Origin: DASRTE01 sp035253685 | GTDB lineage: Bacteria > Actinomycetota > Actinomycetes > Jiangellales > Jiangellaceae | Reading direction: 5' to 3' | Assembly: GCA_035253685.1 (NCBI GenBank) | Contig: DATFBR010000259.1 | Span: 1 to 6,023, forward strand | DNA length: 6,023 nucleotides | Shown: piece by piece, positions 1 to 6,023 of the stretch | How the letters are laid out: every line of letters starts with the position of its first letter | Numbering within the stretch: position 1 is the stretch's first letter | The notes under the pieces: generated by a model | The model's input: the letters and a program-made list of their open reading frames with translations, nothing else | Told to the model about the DNA's origin: nothing | The model's database searches: none | Program-made: the position numbers and the translations under genes

Positions 1-14
1 ATGAGCACGCACGC

Positions 15-1907
15 TCACAGCCAGTCGACGGGCGCGGCCGTCGCCCCGCCGGACAGCCGCGCGTAGCCGGGTCCGCGGTCGAAGAACGGCTCGTCCCCCG
101 ACCGGGCCGCGCGGCGCTCCGCCCGGAGCGCATCGCTGCCCGCGACGTCGACCATGGGTTCGTCGGCGCCGCCGGTCACGACGACCCCGTAGTCCGCGGC
201 GGCACCCGCCACGGACACCTTGCCCCAACGGACGTCGCGGAGGATCTCCTCGTAGGGCCGGTCCAGCGGGTCGCCCCAGCCGCCGCCGCCGGTCGTCCGG
301 ATCCGGATGACCTCACCGGCCCGAACCGGCTCGGCGTCGGCCAGCGCGTCCACCTCGCGCTCGTCCGGCCCGCCCGGGTCGATGGTGACGGAGAACGGCC
401 GGCCGGCCCGGCCGCCGCGCAGACCCCAACAGGACAGGATGGAGCGGTCCGCGATCGACATGAAGTGCGCGTCGCGGAGCATCCGGATGTGCTTCTCGTA
501 GCCGAGGCCGCCGCGGTGCCGGCCCGGACCCCCGGAGTCCACCGCGAGCCCGAGCCGCTCCACCACGAACGGGAACCGGGACTCGCTGAACTCAGTCGGC
601 AGGTTTCGCGAGTCCGGCACGACGTGGATGGTGTCCTCGCCGTCGGAGTAGTACCGTCCGCCGGATCCCCCGCCCAGCACCTCACGCATCAGATACGGCC
701 GGTCGTCGTCGTCGGTCCCGTACACGCCGGTGTACCGGATCGTCTCCTGGTCGGCCGGCATCCGGCCGTCGACGGCCTTCGCGATCGCACCGGCGAGAAC
801 GCCCAGCATCCGCAGGATGACGAACGTGCGCGCGTTGGTCGGGGCCGGGAAGACCGGTGTGAGCAGCGTCCCAGGAGGTGGGAACCGCATCTCTATGAGC
901 GGGACGACGCCTTCGTTGACGTCGAGCTGTGCCATCCGCTCCGGCGACGCCGCGAGGTTGCGCAGGATCGGCGCCAGCCACTTCTTCAGGAACGCACCGT
1001 CGGCGTAGTCGCCGCAGTGGTTGATCGGCCCCTTGGCCTGCGGACCGGTCCCGGTGAAGTCGATCACCAGTCTCGCGTCGGCACCGGCTCCGTCGGCGCT
1101 GGTCTTGGTCAGCGTGATCCGCTGGGTGTGCAGCCTCGGCGGGTCGACCCCGTCGTGCTCGGCGTAATCCTCCCACACGTACTCACCGTCCGGGATCTCG
1201 GCGAGGACCTCCCGCCGGAAGGTCTCGGTGGTGTTGTCCAGGATGGCGTCGAAACAGCTCTCGACCGCGAACCTGCCGTACCGGGAGAACAGCTCGGCCA
1301 GCCGGCGGGCACCCATCAGGCAGGCGGAGCACTCCGCGTCGAGATCGGCCGCCAGCGACTCCGGCATCCGCGAGTTGCGCGTCATGATCTTCAGTGCCGC
1401 CTCGTTGGGCTGGCCCGCGTGCCACAGCCGGATCGGCGGAACCATCAGGCCCTCTTCGAACACGCTCGTCGCGTGCGACGGCATCGAGCCGGGCACGGTG
1501 CCACCGATGTCGTCGTGGTGGCCGAACGCCTGGACGAATGCCACGACCTCGCCCTCGTCGAACACCGGCGCCGTCACGCAGAGGTCCGGAAGGTGCCCGA
1601 TGCCGCCCTCGGACAGATAGACGTCGTTGTGGAAGTACACGTCGCCCGGCCGCATCGTCGCGATCGGGTGGTCGCGGACCACCGGGTGGACCAGCGCCGA
1701 GTACGACCGGCCGGTCAGCTTCCGCAGGTGCCGGTCGTGGATGCCGGCTCGGTAGTCGTGCGCATCGCGGATCATGGGTGAGCGACTGGTCCGCCCGATC
1801 GCGGTCTCGACCTCCGTCTCGACCGACGCGAGATAACCCTCGACGATCTCGACCAGCACGAGGTCCGGCGCCGGTCCGCCGGCCGGCGTCAGGCGGTACG
1901 CGGCCAC
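15..1907 (-). CDS. hyuB: Hydantoinase B / oxoprolinase family subunit (ATP-dependent cyclic amide hydrolase, subunit B)
   Basis: This gene encodes a 630-residue protein of normal family length. In the family, subunit B pairs with HyuA in a cytoplasmic complex that opens cyclic amides at the cost of ATP; some relatives are carboxylases. Visible landmarks are SPMIRDAHDY (43-52), MRPGDVYFHNDVY (85-97), GHLPDL (104-109), GHHDDIGGTVPGSMP (129-143), FEEGLMVPPI (150-159), FTGTGPQAKGPIN (284-296), a Gly-rich GGGSGG stretch, and near the C-terminus TTGGGGWGDPL followed by a DVRWGKVS...YGVV segment. The start is a GTG at 1905-1907, chosen because AGGAGG lies 4 bases upstream and the family N-terminus begins just after it. 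The open frame runs further upstream, but that part is the shadow of hyuA. The gene overlaps hyuA by 19 bases, so the two are probably translationally coupled. The N-terminal third departs from the usual pattern: the common LFD..G.L..Q..H.P.HLG block is missing. It ends in TGA at 15-17. A further operon gene could begin in the last 14 bases (GTG codons at 10-12 and 6-8), but this cannot be judged. Family assignment is firm; the substrate is unknown. Confidence 0.93.
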   Translation of the reverse strand: MAAYRLTPAGGPAPDLVLVEIVEGYLASVETEVETAIGRTSRSPMIRDAHDYRAGIHDRHLRKLTGRSYSALVHPVVRDHPIATMRPGDVYFHNDVYLSEGGIGHLPDLCVTAPVFDEGEVVAFVQAFGHHDDIGGTVPGSMPSHATSVFEEGLMVPPIRLWHAGQPNEAALKIMTRNSRMPESLAADLDAECSACLMGARRLAELFSRYGRFAVESCFDAILDNTTETFRREVLAEIPDGEYVWEDYAEHDGVDPPRLHTQRITLTKTSADGAGADARLVIDFTGTGPQAKGPINHCGDYADGAFLKKWLAPILRNLAASPERMAQLDVNEGVVPLIEMRFPPPGTLLTPVFPAPTNARTFVILRMLGVLAGAIAKAVDGRMPADQETIRYTGVYGTDDDDRPYLMREVLGGGSGGRYYSDGEDTIHVVPDSRNLPTEFSESRFPFVVERLGLAVDSGGPGRHRGGLGYEKHIRMLRDAHFMSIADRSILSCWGLRGGRAGRPFSVTIDPGGPDEREVDALADAEPVRAGEVIRIRTTGGGGWGDPLDRPYEEILRDVRWGKVSVAGAAADYGVVVTGGADEPMVDVAGSDALRAERRAARSGDEPFFDRGPGYARLSGGATAAPVDWL

Positions 1908-3988
1908 GACGCCTCCTGGTCCGACGCCGAGTCGCGGGAGATGAGGACGTTGCCGTACCCGTCGACGGCGGCCGAGAAGCCGGGGTGCACCGGGATTGTC
2001 GAGCCGAACTCCTCCAGCACCGCCGGCCCGTCCACGACGTCGTCCGAGCCGAGACGGGTGCGGTCGTGGAGGTTGGCCTCGCTCCATTCCCCGAAGTGGA
2101 CCCGGCGCGTGCCGGTGCGTGCCACCCATGAGCCCTGCCCTGGGGCGACCTCGGGCAGCGACGGCCTGCGGATGGGCCCGACGCCGGTGACCCGGACGTT
2201 GACCCACTCCACCTCCTGGCGCGCGTCGTCGCGGAAGTCGTAGCCGTAAAGGCGCCGGTGCGCGTCGTGGAACGCGGCTGCGACGGTGTCCGCCAACGGC
2301 TGCGTCACGGGACCGTCGGGCACATCGACGCGGACCTCGTACGCCTGCCCGTAGTAGCGCAGGTCCGCCGTCCGTACGAACCGCCGGTTCGCCGGGTCGA
2401 ACCCCTCTCTGGCCAGCGCGCCGTCGGCTTCGGTGCGCAGGCCGTCGAACAGCCCGGCGAGGTTGGTCAGGTCGAGCCCCGAGTGCAGGCTCACGGCGGT
2501 GCGGACGTAGTCGTTGCGGACGTCGACGGTGAGCAGGCCGTACGCCGACAGGTTGCCCGGGTTGGGCGGGACGAGCGCACGGCGCAGGCCGAGCACGTCG
2601 ACCAGTCGGCAGGCCGACAGTGCACCGGAACCGCCGAAGGTGACCAGCGTGAACTCCCGCACGTCGAGCCCGCGCTTCACCGTGACCCGGCGCAAGGCAT
2701 TCGCCTGGTTCCACGCCGAGATCTCCAGGATCCCGGCCGCGCACTGCTCGGTCGACAGCCCGAGCCGGTCGGCCAGGATGTCGATTCCCTGCCTCGCGGC
2801 CTCGGCGTCCAGCGGGATCTCGCCACCGAGCAGGTGCGGCGGGATGCGACCGAGGACGAGGTGGGCATCGGTGACCGTGGGCTCGGTGCCGCCGTGGCCG
2901 TAACAGAGCGGGCCGGGCTCTGCTCCGGCCGAGCGTGGGCCGACCTTGAGCGTCCCCTCCGGGCCCGTCCACGCGATCGAACCGCCGCCGGCACCGACCG
3001 TCACCACGTCGATCATCGGAATCTTGCTCGGGTACACCCCGATGCTGCCCTCGGTGGTCAGTGCCGGGACACCGTCGACGACCACGGTCACGTCCGTCGA
3101 CGTGCCGCCCCCGTCCAGGGTCACCACCCGGTCGAAGCCGGCGCGCTGGGCGACCACGGCGGCACCGAGGGCGCCCGCCGCAGGTCCCGAGAGCACGGTC
3201 GTGATCGGCTGGTCGACGACCTCGACGGCGGAGAGCACGCCGCCGTTCGACTTCATCACGTAGAACGGAACCCCGGCCTCGGTGTAGTCGGCCAGCCGGT
3301 CGGTGAGGCGGGCGACGTACCGGCGGATGTCGGGCTTGACGGCCGCGTCGACCAGCGTGGTGACGCTGCGCTCGTACTCGCGGTACTCGCGGAGCACCTG
3401 CGAGGAGATCGACACGGTGGCGCCCGGGTGCACGTGCCGCAGGACGTCGAGCATGTGCTTCTCGTGGTCGGGATTCGCATAGGCGTGGAGGAAGCAGACC
3501 CCGATCGTGGTGATCCCATGGTCGCGGAACCAGCGCGCCGCCTCGGTGGCCTGCTCCTCGTCGAACGGCCGCAACTCGCTGCCGTCGGCAGCCAGCCGGC
3601 CGCGGACGGTGCGGACGCGGTCCGCCGGGACGATCCGTGGCGGCTTCACCCAGAAGTAGCTGTTGCCATAGCTGTCGGGCACCGACTGCCGGGCGATCTC
3701 GAGGACATGCCGGTACCCCTCGGTCGTGACGAATCCCAGGTTCTCCACCTTGCCCTCGAGCAGTTTGTTGGTGGCAACCGTCGTGCCGTGGCTGACGGCG
3801 CCGACGGACTCACCACCGAGCCCGATCGTCCGGAGCACCTTGTCCACGCCGATCAGGAAGCCCTCGGCGGGATCCGCCGGCGTCGACGGCGTCTTGGTCG
3901 TCGCGAGCTCGCCGGTGTCCTCGTCCACCGCCACGACATCGGTGAAGGTTCCACCGGTGTCGACGCCGATCCTGATCCGGCGGGTCAT
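1889..3988 (-). CDS. hyuA: Hydantoinase A / oxoprolinase family subunit (ATP-binding subunit A)
   Basis: This gene encodes 699 residues, the usual length for HyuA. The family has an actin/ASKHA-like ATPase fold, and ATP is used to activate the cyclic amide opened together with HyuB in the cytoplasm. The N-terminal hydantoinase/oxoprolinase domain (about 5-180) starts with the phosphate-binding loop GVDTGGTFTD (8-17) and has SHGTTVATN (66-74). The central domain (about 200-490) shows REYERS (203-208, within REYREYERS), KSNGG (246-250), SGPAAG (267-272), DGGGTSTDV (292-300), GAGGGSIAW (332-340) and PRSAGAEPGPLCYG (351-364). The C-terminal domain ends with GPAVLEEFGSTIPVHPGF and a VDGYGN motif. 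The ATG at 3986-3988 overlaps the TGA of the upstream amidohydrolase (ATGA), so translation is probably coupled; only a weak AGG lies upstream. Two family motifs are altered. The usual DMGGTSTD reads DGGGTSTD, and the usual FGGAGPLHA-type motif reads FGGSGALSA (451-459), with Ser458 where His is common. N-methylhydantoinase, oxoprolinase, caprolactamase and carboxylase relatives cannot be told apart here. Confidence 0.94.
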   Translation of the reverse strand: MTRRIRIGVDTGGTFTDVVAVDEDTGELATTKTPSTPADPAEGFLIGVDKVLRTIGLGGESVGAVSHGTTVATNKLLEGKVENLGFVTTEGYRHVLEIARQSVPDSYGNSYFWVKPPRIVPADRVRTVRGRLAADGSELRPFDEEQATEAARWFRDHGITTIGVCFLHAYANPDHEKHMLDVLRHVHPGATVSISSQVLREYREYERSVTTLVDAAVKPDIRRYVARLTDRLADYTEAGVPFYVMKSNGGVLSAVEVVDQPITTVLSGPAAGALGAAVVAQRAGFDRVVTLDGGGTSTDVTVVVDGVPALTTEGSIGVYPSKIPMIDVVTVGAGGGSIAWTGPEGTLKVGPRSAGAEPGPLCYGHGGTEPTVTDAHLVLGRIPPHLLGGEIPLDAEAARQGIDILADRLGLSTEQCAAGILEISAWNQANALRRVTVKRGLDVREFTLVTFGGSGALSACRLVDVLGLRRALVPPNPGNLSAYGLLTVDVRNDYVRTAVSLHSGLDLTNLAGLFDGLRTEADGALAREGFDPANRRFVRTADLRYYGQAYEVRVDVPDGPVTQPLADTVAAAFHDAHRRLYGYDFRDDARQEVEWVNVRVTGVGPIRRPSLPEVAPGQGSWVARTGTRRVHFGEWSEANLHDRTRLGSDDVVDGPAVLEEFGSTIPVHPGFSAAVDGYGNVLISRDSASDQEASWPRTA
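1912..1917 (-). promoter_or_regulatory. Ribosome binding site of hyuB (AGGAGG)
   Basis: A perfect AGGAGG on the minus strand lies 4 bases before the GTG at 1905-1907 and inside the last codons of hyuA. The spacing is slightly short, but it is the best ribosome binding site in the operon and it fixes the hyuB start. An independent strong site despite the gene overlap would help keep subunit B stoichiometric with subunit A. Confidence 0.75.
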
Positions 3989-5238
3989 GCAGGTGCCTGT
4001 GCCGGTCGGGGGAACGTCGTCGAGGTCACGGTCTCCGCGACGATGCGTCCGCGCGCGATGACCCAGCGGGGCGCAGCGTGCTCGCGGAGCAGGTCGACGA
4101 CCCGCTCCTGGGCATGGATGCACAGGTCGGCGCGTGCGCCGGTCCGGACCGTGTGACCCGCCGTACCCAGCACGCGGGCGGCCTGCGTCGTCACCATGTC
4201 GACCAGGCGCACCTGATCCGGCCCGGCGCGCAGGTCGAGCAGGTGCGAGGCCAGGAACGCGACCTCCAGCATGTTGTGCCGACCGTACGGGTAGTAGGCG
4301 TCCTCGATGTCGTCCTGTCCCAGGGCGACGTGGAGACCGGCCTGCTGGACTCGCGTCACCGGAAGCGCCAGCGGCCCGGTGTGCGGGTCCGAGACGAACG
4401 TGAGACCGGCCTGTCCGGCCAGGTCGATCAGTTGAAGCAGCGCAGGCTCGGGATAGAGCGCCGTCGCGCGCGCATGGCAGGCCACTCCCCGACCGACCAG
4501 CCCATGGCGCCGCATGGCCTCGGCGAGCATCTCGGTGGTCCGAAGGGAGGGGTCGCCGGCGTCGTCGACGAGCATCGCCACCCGGCGCCCGGTACGGGCC
4601 GCGAGGGCACACGCCCATTCCACGTGGTTCCGGGCGTCGGCATCGGTCTGCTCGATCCAGGGAATGCCGCCGACCACGTCGGCGCCCTCTCGCAACGCCT
4701 GCTCGCACAGCTCGGCCGCTCCCGGATCGCGCAGCACCCCGTCCTGCGGGAAGGCGACCACGCTGATGTCGAGGACGTCGCGGAACTCCGCTCGTGCAGC
4801 GAGGACCGCGTGCAGACCCTCGAGGCCGGCGGCCGTGTCGACGTCGACGAACGCCTGCATGCGCAACGTGCCGTATCGCACCGCTTCCTGCAGCGCGCGC
4901 CTGATCGACGGGAGCAACGTCTCTCGCCGGTAGTCACCGGTCTTGACCGCACGCGCCATCTCGATCGCGGTCGCTGCGCCGGCCATGCCCTCGCTGACGT
5001 ACGCCTCGATGGCCCGATCACCGAGCAGCGGCAGCGTGTGCACCTTGTCCAGATGGATGTGCGCGTCGACGAACGACGGGGTGACGAGTCGGCCGTCAGC
5101 CTCGATCACGCTCGCGCTGCCCGGCGTCCGGCCGGCCGAATGGTCGGCCACGGAATCGACCGAACCTGCCCGGATCGCGATGTCGACGACCCGGCCGTCG
5201 AGCAGGCGGCCGGCCCGCACGACCAGGTCTGGATCCAC
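3985..5238 (-). CDS. CodA-like (cytosine deaminase family) metal-dependent amidohydrolase with altered active site
   Basis: This gene encodes 417 residues, close to the length of CodA-type deaminases, which hydrolyse amidine or amide bonds on small rings using a metal ion in a TIM barrel. The N-terminal beta-sandwich segment (1-50) leads into the metal motif AHIHLDK (59-65; His60, His62). Family landmarks follow: FVDVDT (130-135), SVVAFPQDGV (159-168), GADVVGGIP (185-193), RTTEMLAEA (233-241), ACHA (253-256; His255), LGQDDIEDAYYPYG (306-319; metal Asp309) and NMLEV (322-326). Where CodA relatives have a H-x-D-E motif on strand 5 (third metal His and catalytic Glu), this protein reads LVDD (223-226), so both residues are replaced. 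The residue before Asp309 is Gln308, where CodA has His. The start is a GTG at 5236-5238. An in-frame TGA lies at 5248-5250, so the true start is here, at the CTG at 5245-5247, or slightly downstream; no clear ribosome binding site is visible. It is the first gene of the operon and its stop overlaps hyuA. The fold is well supported. Deaminase, other hydrolase, or a catalytically changed paralogue all remain possible. Confidence 0.88.
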   Translation of the reverse strand: MDPDLVVRAGRLLDGRVVDIAIRAGSVDSVADHSAGRTPGSASVIEADGRLVTPSFVDAHIHLDKVHTLPLLGDRAIEAYVSEGMAGAATAIEMARAVKTGDYRRETLLPSIRRALQEAVRYGTLRMQAFVDVDTAAGLEGLHAVLAARAEFRDVLDISVVAFPQDGVLRDPGAAELCEQALREGADVVGGIPWIEQTDADARNHVEWACALAARTGRRVAMLVDDAGDPSLRTTEMLAEAMRRHGLVGRGVACHARATALYPEPALLQLIDLAGQAGLTFVSDPHTGPLALPVTRVQQAGLHVALGQDDIEDAYYPYGRHNMLEVAFLASHLLDLRAGPDQVRLVDMVTTQAARVLGTAGHTVRTGARADLCIHAQERVVDLLREHAAPRWVIARGRIVAETVTSTTFPRPAQAPA

Positions 5239-5252
5239 GCACGGCAGTCAAA

Positions 5253-5268
5253 CCGCCGCACCCGGCGG
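5253..5268. repeat. GC-rich inverted repeat (6-bp stem, 4-base loop) in the leader of the operon
   Basis: CCGCCG (5253-5258) and CGGCGG (5263-5268) are exact reverse complements separated by four bases. On the minus strand the hairpin lies about 15-30 bases before the amidohydrolase GTG and is followed by TTT, so it could affect leader RNA or initiation. Short all-GC stems arise often by chance in DNA of this composition, so a function is uncertain. Confidence 0.3.
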
Positions 5269-5273
5269 GCGCG

Positions 5274-5290
5274 TCGGCAACCATTGCCGA
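5274..5290. promoter_or_regulatory. Perfect 17-bp palindrome, candidate operator in the divergent intergenic region
   Basis: TCGGCAA (5274-5280) and TTGCCGA (5284-5290) are exact 7-base inverted repeats around the 3-base centre CCA. The site lies 36-52 bases upstream of the amidohydrolase GTG and 55-71 bases upstream of the MOSC start, which is typical placement for a dimeric repressor or activator such as a GntR, TetR or MarR family protein. It contains A/T positions that make it less likely to be a composition artefact than the adjacent GC-only hairpin. No regulator gene is present in the window, so the assignment rests on symmetry and position only. Confidence 0.45.
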
Positions 5291-5331
5291 GCCCCCTCCG
5301 TCGCCTTCGTCTCTGCCGGGCCGCGGGTTGC

Positions 5332-5337
5332 TACCGT
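5332..5337 (+). promoter_or_regulatory. Candidate -10 element (TACCGT) for a leaderless MOSC transcript
   Basis: TACCGT fits the actinobacterial TANNNT -10 pattern. Its last base is followed by seven bases and then the GTG at 5345, so transcription would start at or next to the start codon, giving a leaderless mRNA. This agrees with the lack of a purine-rich ribosome binding site before that GTG. No convincing -35 hexamer is seen at the usual distance, which is common for such promoters. Confidence 0.4.
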
Positions 5338-5344
5338 CGCCGTC

Positions 5345-6023
5345 GTGCGCGTCGCCAGCCTGCACGTCTACCCGGTCAAGTCGACCCGCGGTGTGGATCT
5401 CACATCGGCCGTGGTCGAGCCGTGGGGATTGGCCGGAGACCGGCGGTGGATGGTGGTCGACGAGAACGACCGCCTGCTCACGGCCAGGGAGGAACCGCAC
5501 CTGCTGACCGTCGCCGCGCGGGTGCTCGGCGAGGGCGAGCTGACGGTGACCGGCCCGCACGCGGCTCCGTTGTCGGTCTCCGGCGCCTCGGGCGAGGTCG
5601 TGCACGTGCGAGTGTGGAACGACGTCGTCCCGGCCTGGCACCCGAGCGCCCACGCCGACGCGTGGTTCGGAGCGCTGCTGCAGCGTGAGGTGCGCCTGGT
5701 CTGGCTCGACGACCCGACGCACCGGGACGTCAACCCCCTCTTCGGGAAGCCGGGTGACCACGTCAGCTTCGCCGATGCCTACCCGTTGCTCCTCACGACG
5801 ACCGCGTCGTTGCGCCAGCTGAACGACTGGGTCGGCCACGAGGCGGTGCTTCGTGGCGAGCCGGCGCCGGTGGCGCCCCTGCCGATGCGTCGCTTCCGGC
5901 CGAGTGTGGTGATCGACACCGTCGTTCCGTTCGAGGAGGACCGCTGGACTCGGCTGCGGATCGGTTCCGTCGCGTTCCGCGCGGTCAAGGGCTGCGACCG
6001 ATGCGTGCTGACGACGATCGACG
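5345..6023 (+). CDS. MOSC domain protein, mARC/YcbX-like (3' end outside window)
   Basis: The first 226 residues are visible; related proteins have about 260-300, so a modest C-terminal part is missing. An N-terminal MOSC beta-barrel domain (about 1-115) has HVYPVKS (7-13), GLAGDRRWMVVD (28-39) and a TARE motif (46-49). The MOSC domain follows, with GDHVSFADAYPLLL, in which FADAYP spans 142-147, then MRRFRPSVVID (181-191) and KGCDRCVLTTID (215-226). The last motif matches the CxRC-TT segment of mARC and YcbX. By alignment from memory, Cys220 corresponds to the cysteine that ligates molybdenum in mARC. Such proteins bind Mo cofactor and reduce N-hydroxylated compounds with partner redox proteins, or act in sulfur transfer. 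The GTG at 5345 is chosen because the family N-terminus (VRVASLHVYPVK) begins there and a likely leaderless promoter precedes it. The gene is transcribed divergently from the hydantoinase operon, so shared function is not implied. Family is firm; substrate is unknown. Confidence 0.9.
   Translation, partial: MRVASLHVYPVKSTRGVDLTSAVVEPWGLAGDRRWMVVDENDRLLTAREEPHLLTVAARVLGEGELTVTGPHAAPLSVSGASGEVVHVRVWNDVVPAWHPSAHADAWFGALLQREVRLVWLDDPTHRDVNPLFGKPGDHVSFADAYPLLLTTTASLRQLNDWVGHEAVLRGEPAPVAPLPMRRFRPSVVIDTVVPFEEDRWTRLRIGSVAFRAVKGCDRCVLTTID

Noticed and set aside
1..66. Plus-strand ATG at base 1 with a 21-residue frame ending in TAG at 64-66
   Set aside because: It is antisense to the hyuB C-terminus, is very short, and no upstream signal can be seen at the window edge.
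1908..2972. Upstream extension of the hyuB reading frame to 2972
   Set aside because: The extension is Arg/Pro/Gly-rich with no family similarity and lies fully over hyuA. The AGGAGG and GTG at 1905-1917 give a better start.
3989..4708. Upstream extension of the hyuA reading frame to 4708
   Set aside because: It overlaps the amidohydrolase in another frame and has no motif. The hyuA N-terminus MTRRIRIGVDTGGTFTD begins exactly at 3988.
5246..5251. TTGACT on the minus strand as a -35 element for the operon
   Set aside because: The expected -10 would fall inside the amidohydrolase coding region and no TANNNT hexamer is found there. The operon promoter is not identified.
465..5688. Long plus-strand open frames (for example 465-1781, 2258-4156 and 4078-5688) opposite the operon
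   Set aside because: They mirror the minus-strand genes, are rich in Arg/Val/His/Asp/Gly with no recognisable motif, and are the expected antisense shadows in high-GC coding DNA.
5096..5839. Minus-strand open frame opposite the MOSC gene
   Set aside because: The plus strand encodes clear MOSC family motifs over this stretch. The minus frame has none and also runs into the amidohydrolase region.

Overview
The window is very GC-rich (roughly 70% by eye) with G/C-dominated third codon positions, GTG starts and tightly overlapping genes. This suggests a high-GC actinobacterium. I cannot name a genus from the sequence, and nothing in it looks mobile, phage-derived or CRISPR-like.

Layout: bases 15-5238 are one compact minus-strand operon, read from right to left. 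First comes a CodA/cytosine-deaminase-like amidohydrolase (5238 to 3985). Then comes the ATPase-fold hydantoinase/oxoprolinase subunit A (3988 to 1889), which starts inside the previous stop codon (ATGA overlap). Last comes subunit B (1907 to 15), which starts 19 bases before the end of subunit A, behind an AGGAGG ribosome binding site. A 106-base divergent intergenic region (5239-5344) carries a perfect 17-bp palindrome, a GC-rich hairpin and a probable -10 element. To its right, on the plus strand, is a MOSC-domain protein of the mARC/YcbX type, cut off by the window edge at 6023.

How the genes may work together: subunits A and B of this family form an ATP-dependent ring-opening complex for cyclic amides (N-methylhydantoin, 5-oxoproline, caprolactam) or a related carboxylase. 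A CodA-like enzyme in front of them suggests a two-step route. In it, an amidine or imine on a small ring would be hydrolysed first and the resulting cyclic imide or lactam would then be opened with ATP. The known pathway of this shape is creatinine to N-methylhydantoin (by a CodA-family creatinine deiminase) to N-carbamoylsarcosine. However, the amidohydrolase lacks two of the usual active-site residues (the third metal-binding His is Leu223 and the catalytic Glu is Asp226). Subunits A and B also carry unusual motif variants. The substrate is therefore open, and the operon may define an uncharacterised catabolic module. The divergent MOSC gene probably has a separate role.
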